Source: CAZTUH01 sp964620485
GTDB lineage: Bacteria > Pseudomonadota > Gammaproteobacteria > Burkholderiales > Burkholderiaceae_B
Assembly (NCBI GenBank): GCA_964620485.1
Contig: CAZUGU010000008.1
Location: 62,001-126,000 of the forward strand
Direction of reading: 5' to 3'
Length of the DNA stretch: 64,000 bases
Below, one piece after another: positions 55,509 through 64,000 of this stretch; the stretch's first letter is position 1, and each line of letters opens with the position of its first letter. A program made the position numbers and the translations under genes. The notes beneath the pieces are model-generated. The model was not told the origin of the DNA, did not search any database, and was given only the letters and a program-made list of their open reading frames with translations.

Positions 55509-56072
55509 TTATGCATATGGAAGAGTGATTCCATATTGAAATTGATACTTACCAATACGATCTGCATAAGATGTTTCACACACTTTATCACTTTCAAAAA
55601 ACAACATTTGCGCACATCCTTCATATGCATATATCTTAGCAGGTAACGGAGTCGTATTAGAAAATTCTAGTGTAACGTAACCTTTCCACTCTGGTTCAAG
55701 GGGAGTAACATTCACAATTATTCCACAACGTGCATATGTACTTTTACCTACACAAATAGATAGAATACTGCGAGGAATATTAAAAAATTCAACAGTACGG
55801 GCTAAGGCAAAAGAATTGGGTGGAATAATACATATGTTTCCATGGAAATTGATGAAAGATTTTTCATCAAATTCCTTAGGATCAACAATAGTTGAATTGA
55901 TATTCGTGAATATCTTAAATTCATTGGCGCAGCGTACATCATATCCATAACTACTTGTCCCATAACTAATTATTTTTGTTGTATTGATTCTTCGAACTTG
56001 GTCTGACTCAAATGGTTTGATCATACCATTTGAAGCTGCATTACGAATCCAAAGATCATTTTTAATATTCAT
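55509..56072 (-). CDS. dcd: dCTP deaminase
   Basis: Encodes 187 residues with ISYGTSSYGYDVRCANEFKIF, the active-site glutamate in VTPLEPEWKGYVTLEFSN and GCAQMLFFES. It converts dCTP to dUTP, the usual route to dUMP for thyA in proteobacteria. A single gene converging with folA. In relatives it lies next to apbC and metG as here. Confidence 0.95.
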   Translation of the reverse strand: MNIKNDLWIRNAASNGMIKPFESDQVRRINTTKIISYGTSSYGYDVRCANEFKIFTNINSTIVDPKEFDEKSFINFHGNICIIPPNSFALARTVEFFNIPRSILSICVGKSTYARCGIIVNVTPLEPEWKGYVTLEFSNTTPLPAKIYAYEGCAQMLFFESDKVCETSYADRIGKYQFQYGITLPYA

Positions 56073-56585
56073 AATAATTTATTCATCTTAAGTGATTCTG
56101 AATAATTTCAAAAGTTATATTATTCTCTGATAGATGAAATTTTGTCAGATTAGTTTAATAAACTAAGTCTATGATATTTTTTAAATAATCTTTAACATCA
56201 AAATTCCAATATTTTAATATTTGATAAATAACATACTCTATCGTTCAAGTATAATATTTAATTATTATAGAATGACTATTCAATATTTGAGATAACATAA
56301 TTAAACATTTTTTTAATGATTATCAGATAGTATCATAATATGATGATGATCATCATTGATTTTATTAGTAATTGAATCAATTAATTAATAAATATTCTAA
56401 AATTAACTGAAATAATTTTAGAATATTATTGAAATCCGAATAAAAAACATAGATAAATTTTTAATTACTGAATAATAATACAGAAAGACAAATTATAAAC
56501 TAAATTTTCTTATTTATTATATCTCATTATCCAAAGTCTTAACTCTTAAAGTTAACCTCAAAAAATATATTTTTAATAAAAATTA
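56073..56585. other. Gap between apbC and dcd with a hairpin
   Basis: About 510 AT-rich bases. It contains a perfect 15-bp hairpin (56391-56427, 7-base loop) about 160 bases downstream of apbC, and a short 14-base palindrome ATGATGATCATCAT near 56347. No coding signal. Confidence 0.5.
56391..56427 (-). terminator. Hairpin downstream of apbC
   Basis: Arms AATATTCTAAAATTA (56391-56405) and TAATTTTAGAATATT (56413-56427) are exact reverse complements. It could end the apbC transcript, though the distance (about 160 bases) is long. Confidence 0.4.
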
Positions 56586-57668
56586 TCAGATAGAAACAAC
56601 AGATGGAATTTTAGATGATATATCCTTTGGTAACATAGAAATATTCATTGCTAATTTACGCGAAATATTAGAGTAAATTCTTGATATTTCACTTAAATTA
56701 TTTGATATAATAATAGGATAGCCAAGATCAGAGTATTTACATATCTCTGCAACTAATGGTACATTGCCTAACCAAGGCAAATTATTTTGTAAAGCCATAT
56801 TTAAACCACCTTTTTCTCCAAAGATATATTCCATATATCCACAATTAGTACAAGTATGCATGGACATATTTTCAATAATGCCTAAAATAGGAATTCCTAT
56901 CTTCTGAAACATACGTACACTACGTCTAGTATCTATCAAAGAAATATCTTGAGGTGTTGTTACAATAACTACTCCTACTACCGGGATTTTTTGTGCAAGT
57001 GTAAGTACAATGTCACCTGTACCTGGTGGCATATCAATAATTAAATAATCCAAATCATACCAATTTGTTCTATAAACTAATTGCTCCAATGCTTTTGTTG
57101 CTATTGGACCTCTCCAAATAGTCGGTGAATCAGAATCTATCAAAAATCCGATAGAATTTGTTTGTATACCATATCCAAGAAGTGGATTCATATTTCTGTT
57201 ATCAGAACTTTCTGGTTTACCTGAAATACCTAACATAGTTGGAATACTAGGACCGTAAATATCTGCGTCCAATATTCCAACATTTGCATCTTGTAGTGCT
57301 AAGGCTAGAGATATATTTACTGAAATTGTACTCTTACCAACACCACCTTTACCAGAAGCAACTGCTATAATATTGCGAACTTCAGGTATTCTTTTTAATC
57401 CATGTTTTATCGTATGTGCTAGAATTTTTGAATTTATAACAATATATACATCACTGACACCTATTGTAGTTAGTGCTTTCTTAATTAAGAAACTAACTTT
57501 TTCCTGATCGGTTTTTTCAATATGATAACCTAATTCAAATCTTAAATTTACTAGATTATCATTTATAGTAATATCGCAATTTTTAATACAATTAGAAAAA
57601 TCAAAATTAATTTTAGGATCTTTTATAGAACTTATTTTTTTGCGAATTTTTTCTATCGTTATACTCAT
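56586..57668 (-). CDS. apbC: Iron-sulfur cluster carrier ATPase ApbC/Mrp
   Basis: Encodes 360 residues: an N-terminal MIP18-like domain (to about residue 90), then a P-loop ATPase with ASGKGGVGKSTIS, YGPSIPTMLG, DMPPGTGDIVLTL and the cluster-binding CTNCGY. It carries Fe-S clusters to target proteins, of which this window encodes several (FdxA, RsxB, Nth). It is divergent from metG, the common proteobacterial arrangement. Confidence 0.95.
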   Translation of the reverse strand: MSITIEKIRKKISSIKDPKINFDFSNCIKNCDITINDNLVNLRFELGYHIEKTDQEKVSFLIKKALTTIGVSDVYIVINSKILAHTIKHGLKRIPEVRNIIAVASGKGGVGKSTISVNISLALALQDANVGILDADIYGPSIPTMLGISGKPESSDNRNMNPLLGYGIQTNSIGFLIDSDSPTIWRGPIATKALEQLVYRTNWYDLDYLIIDMPPGTGDIVLTLAQKIPVVGVVIVTTPQDISLIDTRRSVRMFQKIGIPILGIIENMSMHTCTNCGYMEYIFGEKGGLNMALQNNLPWLGNVPLVAEICKYSDLGYPIIISNNLSEISRIYSNISRKLAMNISMLPKDISSKIPSVVSI

Positions 57669-58001
57669 TTTAGAATTTTAGGTATCGAAACTTTATTAAT
57701 AAAAACTTATTTTTATTGTAATATAGTCAATTTTTATATTCCTATATTTTTTTATATAATTTTTAGCGATTTAATGAGATTAACATTGGTATTATACGTA
57801 TAATACGTATTGCATATTATTAAACAACCTGAATTTAATAAAGTAACATAAATTAGATTTAATAACTATAATAATATAATAAATATATTAGATAGCAATA
57901 ATAGATATTATTAAATAGAATTGATCTTATTTTTAGAATAAATAATGCTTTTTTAAAATTGTATACCTGTCTTAACTTAATTTAAATTTAATTCCTATCC
58001 C
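57669..58001. promoter_or_regulatory. Divergent apbC-metG promoter region
   Basis: About 330 bases between the two start codons. A perfect 18-bp palindrome GTATTATACGTATAATAC (57789-57806) lies about 120 bases upstream of apbC and could be an operator or simply AT-rich symmetry. A weak TTGATC...TAATGC pair lies before metG (about 57920-57950). Confidence 0.35.
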
Positions 58002-59711
58002 ATGTCTCGTACCTTATTTGTCACAACTGCTTTACCTTATGCTAATGGATCTTTACATATTGGACATATTATGGAATATATACAGGCTGATATATGGGTT
58101 AGATCAATGAGAATGGCAGGTCATACGGTATATTTTATAGGTGCTGATGATGTACATGGTGCACCCATAATGTTAAAGGCAAAACAAAAAGGAATTACTC
58201 CAAAGGAATTAGTATTACATTACATTTCAGAGCGACCTAAATATTTAAAGGGTTTTCATATTCAATTTGACCATTGGGATTTAACTTCATCACCAGAAAA
58301 TATAGAATTATCTTATGCTATTTACTATTCTTTAAAAGATCATAACATGATTGAAATTCGTCCTATAGTTCAATTTTATGATCCTTGTAATAATATGTTT
58401 TTAGCGGATCGTTATATCAAAGGAGAATGTCCAAAATGTCATGCAAAAAACCAATATGGTGACTCCTGTGAAATTTGTGGTTCGGTCTATACCCCAATGG
58501 AATTGATTCAACCTTATTCTGATCTAACTGGCGCTAAGCCAGTTTTAAAAGAATCAGACCACGTCTTTTTTAAGCTTTCAGATCAAAAATGCATTAAGTT
58601 TTTAGAAGAATGGATAGTTGGAACTAATCATATGGGTAACAAACGATTACAAAAAGAAGTTCAAGCTAAAATATTAGAATGGTTAAATGATCAGGACAAA
58701 AAAAATAAATTAAAAGATTGGGATATTTCACGCGATTTACCTTATTTTGGTATTGAAATACCTGATTTTCCTGGAAAGTATTTTTACGTTTGGTTAGATG
58801 CTACTGTTGGTTACCTGTCATCATTAAAATCTTACTGTAACTTGAATGGAATAAATTTTAATGAATTGATTGATCCTAATGGTTCAATCGAGCAAATTCA
58901 TTTTATTGGAAAAGATATTATATATTTTCACGCATTATTCTGGCCAGCAATATTAAAATTTTCTGGCCGAAAAACTCCTGATGTTATAAATGTTCATGGT
59001 TTTGTTACTATAAAAGGTAAGAAAATATCCAAAAGATATAATACTGATATTTTTTCTCCTATTCAATATCTTAAATCAGGCATGAATCCTGAATGGCTTC
59101 GTTATTACATCGCAACAAAACTTAATAATAAACCTAATGATATTAATCTCGATCCAGATGAATTTATCACTCGAATTAATAGTGATTTAATTGGTAAATA
59201 TATTAATATTGCAAGTCGATCTTCTATGTTTATCACTAAATATTTTGGAGGAAATTTAGCATATCAAGGAGATATACAATCGTTAATTGATGAAATCAAT
59301 ATAAAAATAGAAGATGTTCGTAGATTTATTGAGAATCTTGAATATAATCGAGCTATTCGTTATATTATGAATTATGCTAACTATGTTAATCAGTTATTTG
59401 ATTTAGAAAAACCTTGGTTGCTTGTAAAAGAAATTTCAAAAGAATTTGATTCTTTTAGATTTGAAATAAATAAGAAAAAACAATTGCAATATATTTGCTC
59501 TCGTGCTTTAGCACGCTTCAAAGCTCTAACAATTATGCTTACTCCTATTTTGCCTGAATTATCTAGAAAAATTTCTAAAGAATTCTTCAATGAGGAACGA
59601 TGGTTTTTATGGAATGATTCCATAATACTTCCCAAGTATGTACTACCATTTAAGCATTTGATGCAGCGTATTGATTCTGAAAAATTAAATGATTTATTTA
59701 AAGAAGCATAG
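58002..59711 (+). CDS. metG: Methionyl-tRNA synthetase, short form
   Basis: Encodes 569 residues. The HIGH motif is at residues 19-22 (SLHIGHIMEY), the zinc knuckle is CPKCHAKNQYGDSCEICG near residue 145, and the KMSKS loop is the variant KGKKISKRYN. The anticodon-binding helical domain is present. The C-terminal tRNA-binding (EMAP II-like) domain found in the roughly 680-residue enzyme of relatives is missing: the protein stops right after the helical domain. Such shortening is known in reduced genomes and the core should still work. Confidence 0.95.
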   Translation: MSRTLFVTTALPYANGSLHIGHIMEYIQADIWVRSMRMAGHTVYFIGADDVHGAPIMLKAKQKGITPKELVLHYISERPKYLKGFHIQFDHWDLTSSPENIELSYAIYYSLKDHNMIEIRPIVQFYDPCNNMFLADRYIKGECPKCHAKNQYGDSCEICGSVYTPMELIQPYSDLTGAKPVLKESDHVFFKLSDQKCIKFLEEWIVGTNHMGNKRLQKEVQAKILEWLNDQDKKNKLKDWDISRDLPYFGIEIPDFPGKYFYVWLDATVGYLSSLKSYCNLNGINFNELIDPNGSIEQIHFIGKDIIYFHALFWPAILKFSGRKTPDVINVHGFVTIKGKKISKRYNTDIFSPIQYLKSGMNPEWLRYYIATKLNNKPNDINLDPDEFITRINSDLIGKYINIASRSSMFITKYFGGNLAYQGDIQSLIDEINIKIEDVRRFIENLEYNRAIRYIMNYANYVNQLFDLEKPWLLVKEISKEFDSFRFEINKKKQLQYICSRALARFKALTIMLTPILPELSRKISKEFFNEERWFLWNDSIILPKYVLPFKHLMQRIDSEKLNDLFKEA

Positions 59712-59757
59712 AAATATTATTTTTTTTGAATAATTTTCCAATAATTTTCCATGTTTT

Positions 59758-60849
59758 TCAATTTTCAAAGTCTGAATCATGTGAACTAATATGTTCAGGG
59801 TGATGCCACCCTACGTCTCGCAAAGAATATTGAACCAAATTCTCTACTCCCATTAATATGGCAAAAATAGCCATTCTAACCGAAATTCCATTATCTGTTT
59901 GACGAAATATTGCTAGTCTAGGATCGCTATTTAGATCTGTGCTTAAATCATTTGCACCAGGTGTGCTATCACGAGGTAATGGATGCATAATAATAGTATC
60001 ATTTCCACAATACTTTTTAACTATTGATCTATTAATTTGAAAATTATTCATATAATTCTCTTGGTTTTTTTCAACGAAACGCTCTCTTTGCACTCGGGTA
60101 GTATATAATATATCTGCACCAATTAATCCTTCGCTTAGTGTTGATTTTTTTTCAAGAATATTACTTCCACGAGATGCATAGTCAAGAATGTAGTCTGGCA
60201 TTTCTAAACCAATTGGTGATATTAGAGATATTTTCAATCCTTTATAAAAGGATAATAATTTAACAAGTGAATGTACAGTACGCCCGTATTTTAAATCACC
60301 AATCATAACAATATGAGCGCCATCAAGTGTTTTGCCTATACGGGAAAATTCTACTTGTATCGTATATAAATCTAGAAGAGCTTGACTCGGATGCTCGCCT
60401 GGTCCATCACCGCCATTAACAACTGGAATATTTGTAGCTTTTGCAAATTTTTCTACAGAACCTTGTTCAGGATGACGAATTACCATAACATCAACATAAC
60501 CACTCATTACTCGACTGGTATCATAGATAGATTCCCCCTTGGCCATAGACGAAAACGTAAAACCGGTCGTATCACAAACAGACCCACCTAGACGACAAAA
60601 CGCAGCACCAAAACTAACCCGAGTGCGAGTACTGGCTTCAAAAAATAAATTTCCTAAAACCGCCCCTTCTAATATGCGAGAAATTTTCTTTCGGCGTGCA
60701 ATCGGTTGCATTAAATGCACAATATTGAACAGGTATTCAATTGAATCACGATTGAACTGATCGACAGATAGCAACTGGTTTTTGCCGTTAAAAGTAATAC
60801 AATCTTGCCAGGATATACTTCTTACATGTTGATTATATCTATCAGACAT
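59758..60849 (-). CDS. pyrB: Aspartate carbamoyltransferase
   Basis: About 363 residues, longer than E. coli PyrB (311). FFEASTRTRVSFGAAF and the GGDGPGEHPSQALLDL and MHPLPRDSTPGANDL motifs identify it as aspartate, not ornithine, transcarbamylase. Extra segments before the last helix and at the C-terminus (VGWHHPEHISSHDSDFEN) mark the larger Burkholderiales form. It makes carbamoyl aspartate in pyrimidine synthesis. I chose the ATG at 60849; a TTG lies four codons upstream. It converges with metG. Confidence 0.93.
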   Translation of the reverse strand: MSDRYNQHVRSISWQDCITFNGKNQLLSVDQFNRDSIEYLFNIVHLMQPIARRKKISRILEGAVLGNLFFEASTRTRVSFGAAFCRLGGSVCDTTGFTFSSMAKGESIYDTSRVMSGYVDVMVIRHPEQGSVEKFAKATNIPVVNGGDGPGEHPSQALLDLYTIQVEFSRIGKTLDGAHIVMIGDLKYGRTVHSLVKLLSFYKGLKISLISPIGLEMPDYILDYASRGSNILEKKSTLSEGLIGADILYTTRVQRERFVEKNQENYMNNFQINRSIVKKYCGNDTIIMHPLPRDSTPGANDLSTDLNSDPRLAIFRQTDNGISVRMAIFAILMGVENLVQYSLRDVGWHHPEHISSHDSDFEN

Positions 60850-60954
60850 ACTGCTTCTCAAAGAGATGATATTACTGCAAAAATCTTTTAATTATTTTAG
60901 ATAAATTTTTAATAATTTTCCCAGATAGAAAAATAATTTGATCTAAAAAGGGTC

Positions 60955-60960
60955 ATTATA
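60955..60960 (-). promoter_or_regulatory. Possible -10 box of pyrB
   Basis: A perfect TATAAT on the minus strand, preceded by TG, about 105 bases upstream of the pyrB start. No good -35 is found 17 bases before it. Confidence 0.35.
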
Positions 60961-61426
60961 CATAAAGATATATTTGATTAAAATTAATAAATTTATAAAA
61001 TCTACATCTCATAGTGAATAGAATATTTTTATTTATTATAAATAATTTATAATTTTTCTATTAAAAGAAAAATAAGTACATTAGAAAGACTGATGTGAAA
61101 TATATTAGATCAATAAATATTTACTGATAAAAAATAGAAATGCAATATTATATGCAATATCTTTCCAAGAATTTGTAATAGATCCAAATACGATCTATTA
61201 CACTACATATTATATATACTAATTATATATATTTTGTATATTTGCACTTCTTACAAATATTATATTTTATAATTTTTAAAATCGGATAATTATCTAGTTT
61301 TAATATTTAAGAATAAAAACAGAGTTCTGGAACGCTTATCAAAGATAATAAAATTACAGAATTATACAAGAAATTTTATAAAAACATTAAAACATAAATC
61401 TAAATACCTGAATCTTAATGTTTTTA
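60961..61426. other. Gap between pyrB and tRNA-fMet
   Basis: About 470 AT-rich bases without coding signal. It contains an 11-bp perfect hairpin (61174-61202, 7-base loop) about 225 bases downstream of the tRNA on its strand, possibly its terminator, and repeated TATGCAATAT pieces near 61141-61160. Confidence 0.45.
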
Positions 61427-61503
61427 TGGTTGCGGGGGCAGGATTTGAACCTGCGTCCTTCGGGTTATGAGCCCGACGAGCTTCCGGACTGCTCCACCCC
61501 GCG
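61427..61503 (-). tRNA. Initiator tRNA-fMet (anticodon CAT)
   Basis: A 77-base cloverleaf with the initiator features: unpaired first base C against A (CGCGGGG / CCCCGCA), D arm GGAGCAGTCCGGAAGCTC, three G:C pairs in the anticodon stem (GGG/CCC around CTCATAA), T loop GGTTCAAATCC. CCA is encoded. Confidence 0.96.
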
Positions 61504-62062
61504 CAAGTTTTCTGAATTGTATATCATTAAAAAATTGTTAGCAACCTTATTTTTGAATGATATACTGATTATATATATTATATTGCATTGGCTCTATTAT
61601 AATATTCTGAATGAGTATAAATATATTTGCAATTTAAAATTTAATTTTAGTTGATTGATTTATATTTATCAATATCACTGTATCAATTTAATTTTATAAT
61701 AGTTCAATAAAAGATAATTGCAATTATCTTTTATTGAACTATTTATAAGCCCAATTTTTAATTTTAAATAACCGAATAAAAACAACCGAATAATTCTATT
61801 TGCTTTTAAAAAAGATATAATCATTTCTAATTAAAATATATTAATATTCTAGAAAAAATATTAATATTGAAATTATTTAAATCAAAATATATTGATTATA
61901 TCATTCTAAATTTTTAACCTTACCGAAAATTTTAATAAGTCATTAAAGTTAACAATTGATCCGATTTTTTTTTGGATAATTCTATATATTATTAATACTT
62001 ATTTTTATATATAATTGAATGCAAATTAAATTCGTTGTAAATAGTTATATTTTTAGGAAGTT
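61504..62062. other. Gap between tRNA-fMet and yebC
   Basis: About 560 AT-rich bases with no coding signal, a 46-bp perfect palindrome (61698-61743) and an AT-only 10-bp hairpin near 61840. The promoters of the divergent tRNA and yebC genes must be here. Confidence 0.5.
61698..61743. repeat. 46-bp perfect palindrome, no loop
   Basis: Arms 61698-61720 and 61721-61743 are exact reverse complements (23 bp) with the axis in ATTGCAAT. It lies between two genes that diverge from each other, so no transcript from either gene ends here. A terminator role is therefore unlikely unless a gene has been lost. Confidence 0.92.
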
Positions 62063-62791
62063 ATGGCTGGACATAGCAAATGGGATAATATTCAATACCG
62101 AAAAACCCGCCAAGATATTAAGCGGAGTAAAATTTGGACTAAGATAACCCGTGAAATTATTATAGCAACTCGAGAAAGCGGTCCAAATCCTATTCATAAT
62201 TCATCTTTACGTATTGCGATTGAAAAGGCAAATTATGTAAATATGCCAAAAAACAATATACAACGTGCTATTCAACAAGGATCAAGTCATTTTAATGATA
62301 TCAATTGTGAAGAAATTCGCTATGAAGGATATGGAATTAGTGGAGTTGCTTTTATCATTGACACAATAACAGATAGCCGTACTCGTACAGCTTCTAATAT
62401 TCGTAGTGCTTTCTCAAAAGGAAATGGAAGATTAGGACATAAGGGTTCTGTTTCTTTTATGTTTAAAAATTACGGCGAGTTTTTGTTTGAATCTAGCGTT
62501 TCAGAAGAACAAATCATAGAAATTGCATTAGATGTAGGGGTTGATGATGTCATAATCAATGAAATGGGATTCTTTGAAATTACTTGTTCAACAAGAGAAT
62601 ATATAATTCTATGTGATCTTTTTAGATCAGCAAATTTAGAGATAAAGACTAAAAGAGTTTCTATGAAGGCTATTAATCTCATTTCATTAAATTCGGAAGA
62701 TTTGGAAAAAATAAATAAGCTTATTAAAGCATTAAAATCTATCAATGATGTTAAAAACATATATACCAATATTTCAAGAGAATCAAAATAA
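62063..62791 (+). CDS. YebC/PmpR family protein
   Basis: Encodes 242 residues, starting MAGHSKWDNIQYRKTRQD (HSKW-x-NIQ is the family start), with the conserved NMPKNNIQRAIQ and EIRYEGYGISGVAFI. AGGAAG precedes the ATG by about 7 bases. The family has been described as transcriptional regulators and more recently linked to translation; which applies here is open. In relatives purD, hemF and nadD follow; here only nadD remains. Confidence 0.92.
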   Translation: MAGHSKWDNIQYRKTRQDIKRSKIWTKITREIIIATRESGPNPIHNSSLRIAIEKANYVNMPKNNIQRAIQQGSSHFNDINCEEIRYEGYGISGVAFIIDTITDSRTRTASNIRSAFSKGNGRLGHKGSVSFMFKNYGEFLFESSVSEEQIIEIALDVGVDDVIINEMGFFEITCSTREYIILCDLFRSANLEIKTKRVSMKAINLISLNSEDLEKINKLIKALKSINDVKNIYTNISRESK

Positions 62792-63326
62792 AAAATTATT
62801 AATAATAGATTTTCATATTGAATAGAATAAGTTCATAAATATGAAAACTCCTAATTGATCTTTCTTAAAAGAATATCAGATCAATATTTCTATTCAATCA
62901 TATCGAATCGTATTTCTATAAGAAATATTAAAAATTTTTACTCAAAATAACCTATATCTGCATCACATCAATGAGATATTTCTTTTGAAAACCAACTTCC
63001 TTTAGGAAAGAATGAATATTGCATACACATTTACATAATCCTATGAAATAATTTGCCATTCTAAATGTATGAATATATTGATGTACGGATGTATTTTTTA
63101 ATAAATTCAAATAATCTTAATAGTAAATGTGATATATTCCAATTTAGATATGGATCCTTTATATTTTATCTTTATAAAGATAATACCTTTTTTCTTATTT
63201 CTATAAAACTTATTTTAATTATATGAAATCTATATGAAAGATGGATAATGCAATTCATCCACTATTCTAGATAGATTTGAAATCAAACTTAATGAATTTT
63301 TTGAATTTTTAATTGAGATTAAAAAT
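62792..63326. other. Gap between yebC and nadD
   Basis: About 535 AT-rich bases. In Bordetella-like genomes purD and hemF lie here as I recall. I see no recognisable remnant of either. A short palindrome TATCTTTATAAAGATA lies near 63168. Confidence 0.5.
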
Positions 63327-63938
63327 GTGAAAAAAATCGGCCTCCTAGGTGGTAGCTTCGACCCTGTACATATTATTCACATTGCTTTGGCACGTACTGC
63401 AATGAAAGCGTTAGAATTAGATGAAATTCAATTAATACCTGCAGCTCGTCCCTGGCAACGACTCCATAAATTACAAGCCTCGTTTCAACAACGTTTAGAT
63501 ATGGTGAATCTAGCTATATCAAAAGAAATAAGTATGATTTCTAATCCTATAGAAATATATCTTAATGGTCCTACCTATACTATTAACACACTTAAAGCTT
63601 TACCAAAAACAGCTTTTTATACTCTATTAATAGGTTCTGATCAACTAGTTAATTTTTGTTCTTGGCATAATTGGCAAGAAATCATCAAATATACAAAAAT
63701 AGCTGTTGCTCAACGCGCCGATATATCCATAATTATACCAAATGATTTAAATCACTTTTTAATTACTCATAAAAAATCTTTACAAGATATTCCATTCATT
63801 TTTTCAAGAATATCTTCATCTAATATCCGAAAACGCATTGCTTCATTAGAAACAACTAAGGGCTACTTAGATCCACTAGTAGAAGAGTATATCAAAACCA
63901 ATAATCTCTATATAAATCCATCATATCTAATATCTTAA
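63327..63938 (+). CDS. nadD: Nicotinate-mononucleotide adenylyltransferase
   Basis: Encodes 203 residues starting with GTG (KKIGLLGGSFDPVHIIHIAL). The nucleotidyltransferase motif is HxxH (HIIH) rather than the textbook HxGH, as in betaproteobacterial NadD with HVAH. The C-terminal ISSSNIRKRIA corresponds to the ISSTxIR motif. It makes deamido-NAD from the PncB product. rsfS, the usual next gene, is not seen in the last 60 bases. Confidence 0.94.
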   Translation: MKKIGLLGGSFDPVHIIHIALARTAMKALELDEIQLIPAARPWQRLHKLQASFQQRLDMVNLAISKEISMISNPIEIYLNGPTYTINTLKALPKTAFYTLLIGSDQLVNFCSWHNWQEIIKYTKIAVAQRADISIIIPNDLNHFLITHKKSLQDIPFIFSRISSSNIRKRIASLETTKGYLDPLVEEYIKTNNLYINPSYLIS

Positions 63939-64000
63939 TAAGATACAGCATTACTAGCTATAATTAAATCCAGCATTTGATATTTAAAGTGATTTAATCT

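Noticed and set aside
58990..59060. KISKR in place of KMSKS in MetG, considered as inactivation
   Set aside because: The lysines and serine needed are kept and such variants are common in class I synthetases.
63327..63410. NadD motif HIIH instead of HxGH, considered as a loss of function
   Set aside because: Betaproteobacterial NadD proteins commonly have HVAH or similar, so this is normal variation.
1..64000. Search for CRISPR arrays, insertion sequences, prophage genes and toxin-antitoxin pairs
   Set aside because: No regularly spaced repeats, transposase motifs, integrases or typical small gene pairs were seen. The inverted repeats do not share sequence and are not IS ends.
1..64000. Possible reassignment of UGA to tryptophan, as in some tiny symbiont genomes
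   Set aside because: Tryptophans at conserved places are TGG and genes end normally at TGA as well as TAA, so the standard code fits.

Overview
The window is a compact, very AT-rich piece of a reduced betaproteobacterial chromosome. Gene content and order follow the Burkholderiales/Alcaligenaceae (Bordetella-like) pattern as I remember it: fabF-acpP-fabG-fabD-fabH-plsX-rpmF, degP-lepA-lepB-rnc-era-recO, pepN-fbp, pepA-holC, and a Trm112-(kdsB)-adk relic. Nearly all genes are single-copy housekeeping genes. There are no insertion sequences, phages, CRISPR arrays, plasmid genes or toxin systems. Two genes are visibly decaying and several gaps sit where relatives carry genes. This fits an obligate intracellular symbiont; a Candidatus Kinetoplastibacterium-like symbiont of trypanosomatids is my best guess, from gene set and base composition only.

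Layout. 1-2.4 kb: pheS (partial), rplT, rpmI, ubiK and sodB, all on the minus strand. 2.4-4.7 kb: decayed DNA with relics of lpxK and kdsB around an intact Trm112-family gene. 4.7-9.1 kb: adk, rpsT, argF, argG (plus). 9.2-14.6 kb: tRNA-Val, hupB, rlmB, tRNA-Leu (minus), tRNA-Met (plus), purB, mnmA (minus). 14.8-17.7 kb: the transhydrogenase operon pntAA-pntAB-pntB. 17.8-20.5 kb: aroG and tldD (minus). 21.5-29.2 kb: pepN, fbp, pepA, holC and a YccA-like gene (plus). 29.2-45.6 kb: a long minus-strand run of recO, era, rnc, lepB, lepA, degP, the fatty-acid cluster, rpmF and rne. 46-53.7 kb: rluC, maf, accD, pncB, then fdxA, fpr, rsxB, nth, and coq7. 54-64 kb: thyA, folA, dcd, apbC, metG, pyrB, tRNA-fMet, a yebC-family gene and nadD.

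How the genes work together. The window keeps fatty-acid synthesis (accD plus fab genes and plsX), nucleotide metabolism (purB, pyrB, dcd, thyA, folA, adk), NAD made from imported nicotinate (pncB, nadD) with NADPH balance (pnt), ubiquinone accessories (ubiK, coq7), two steps of arginine synthesis (argF, argG), the first shikimate step (aroG), gluconeogenic fbp, and translation and RNA maintenance. Lipopolysaccharide synthesis is being lost: kdsB and lpxK are relics, and the spots where relatives keep lptF/lptG and rpoE-rseAB hold no recognisable gene.

The most unusual sequence-level signal is a set of long, perfect or near-perfect inverted repeats. Intergenic ones have arms of 22-29 bp, several with no loop, sometimes two side by side. 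Comparable hairpins lie inside coding regions: a 23-bp perfect stem in fpr, 15 bp in pepA and fabF, and two of 13-14 bp in rluC. In pepA one arm coincides with a changed conserved motif. This is what template-switching during replication would leave behind, so the process may be reshaping both terminators and proteins.
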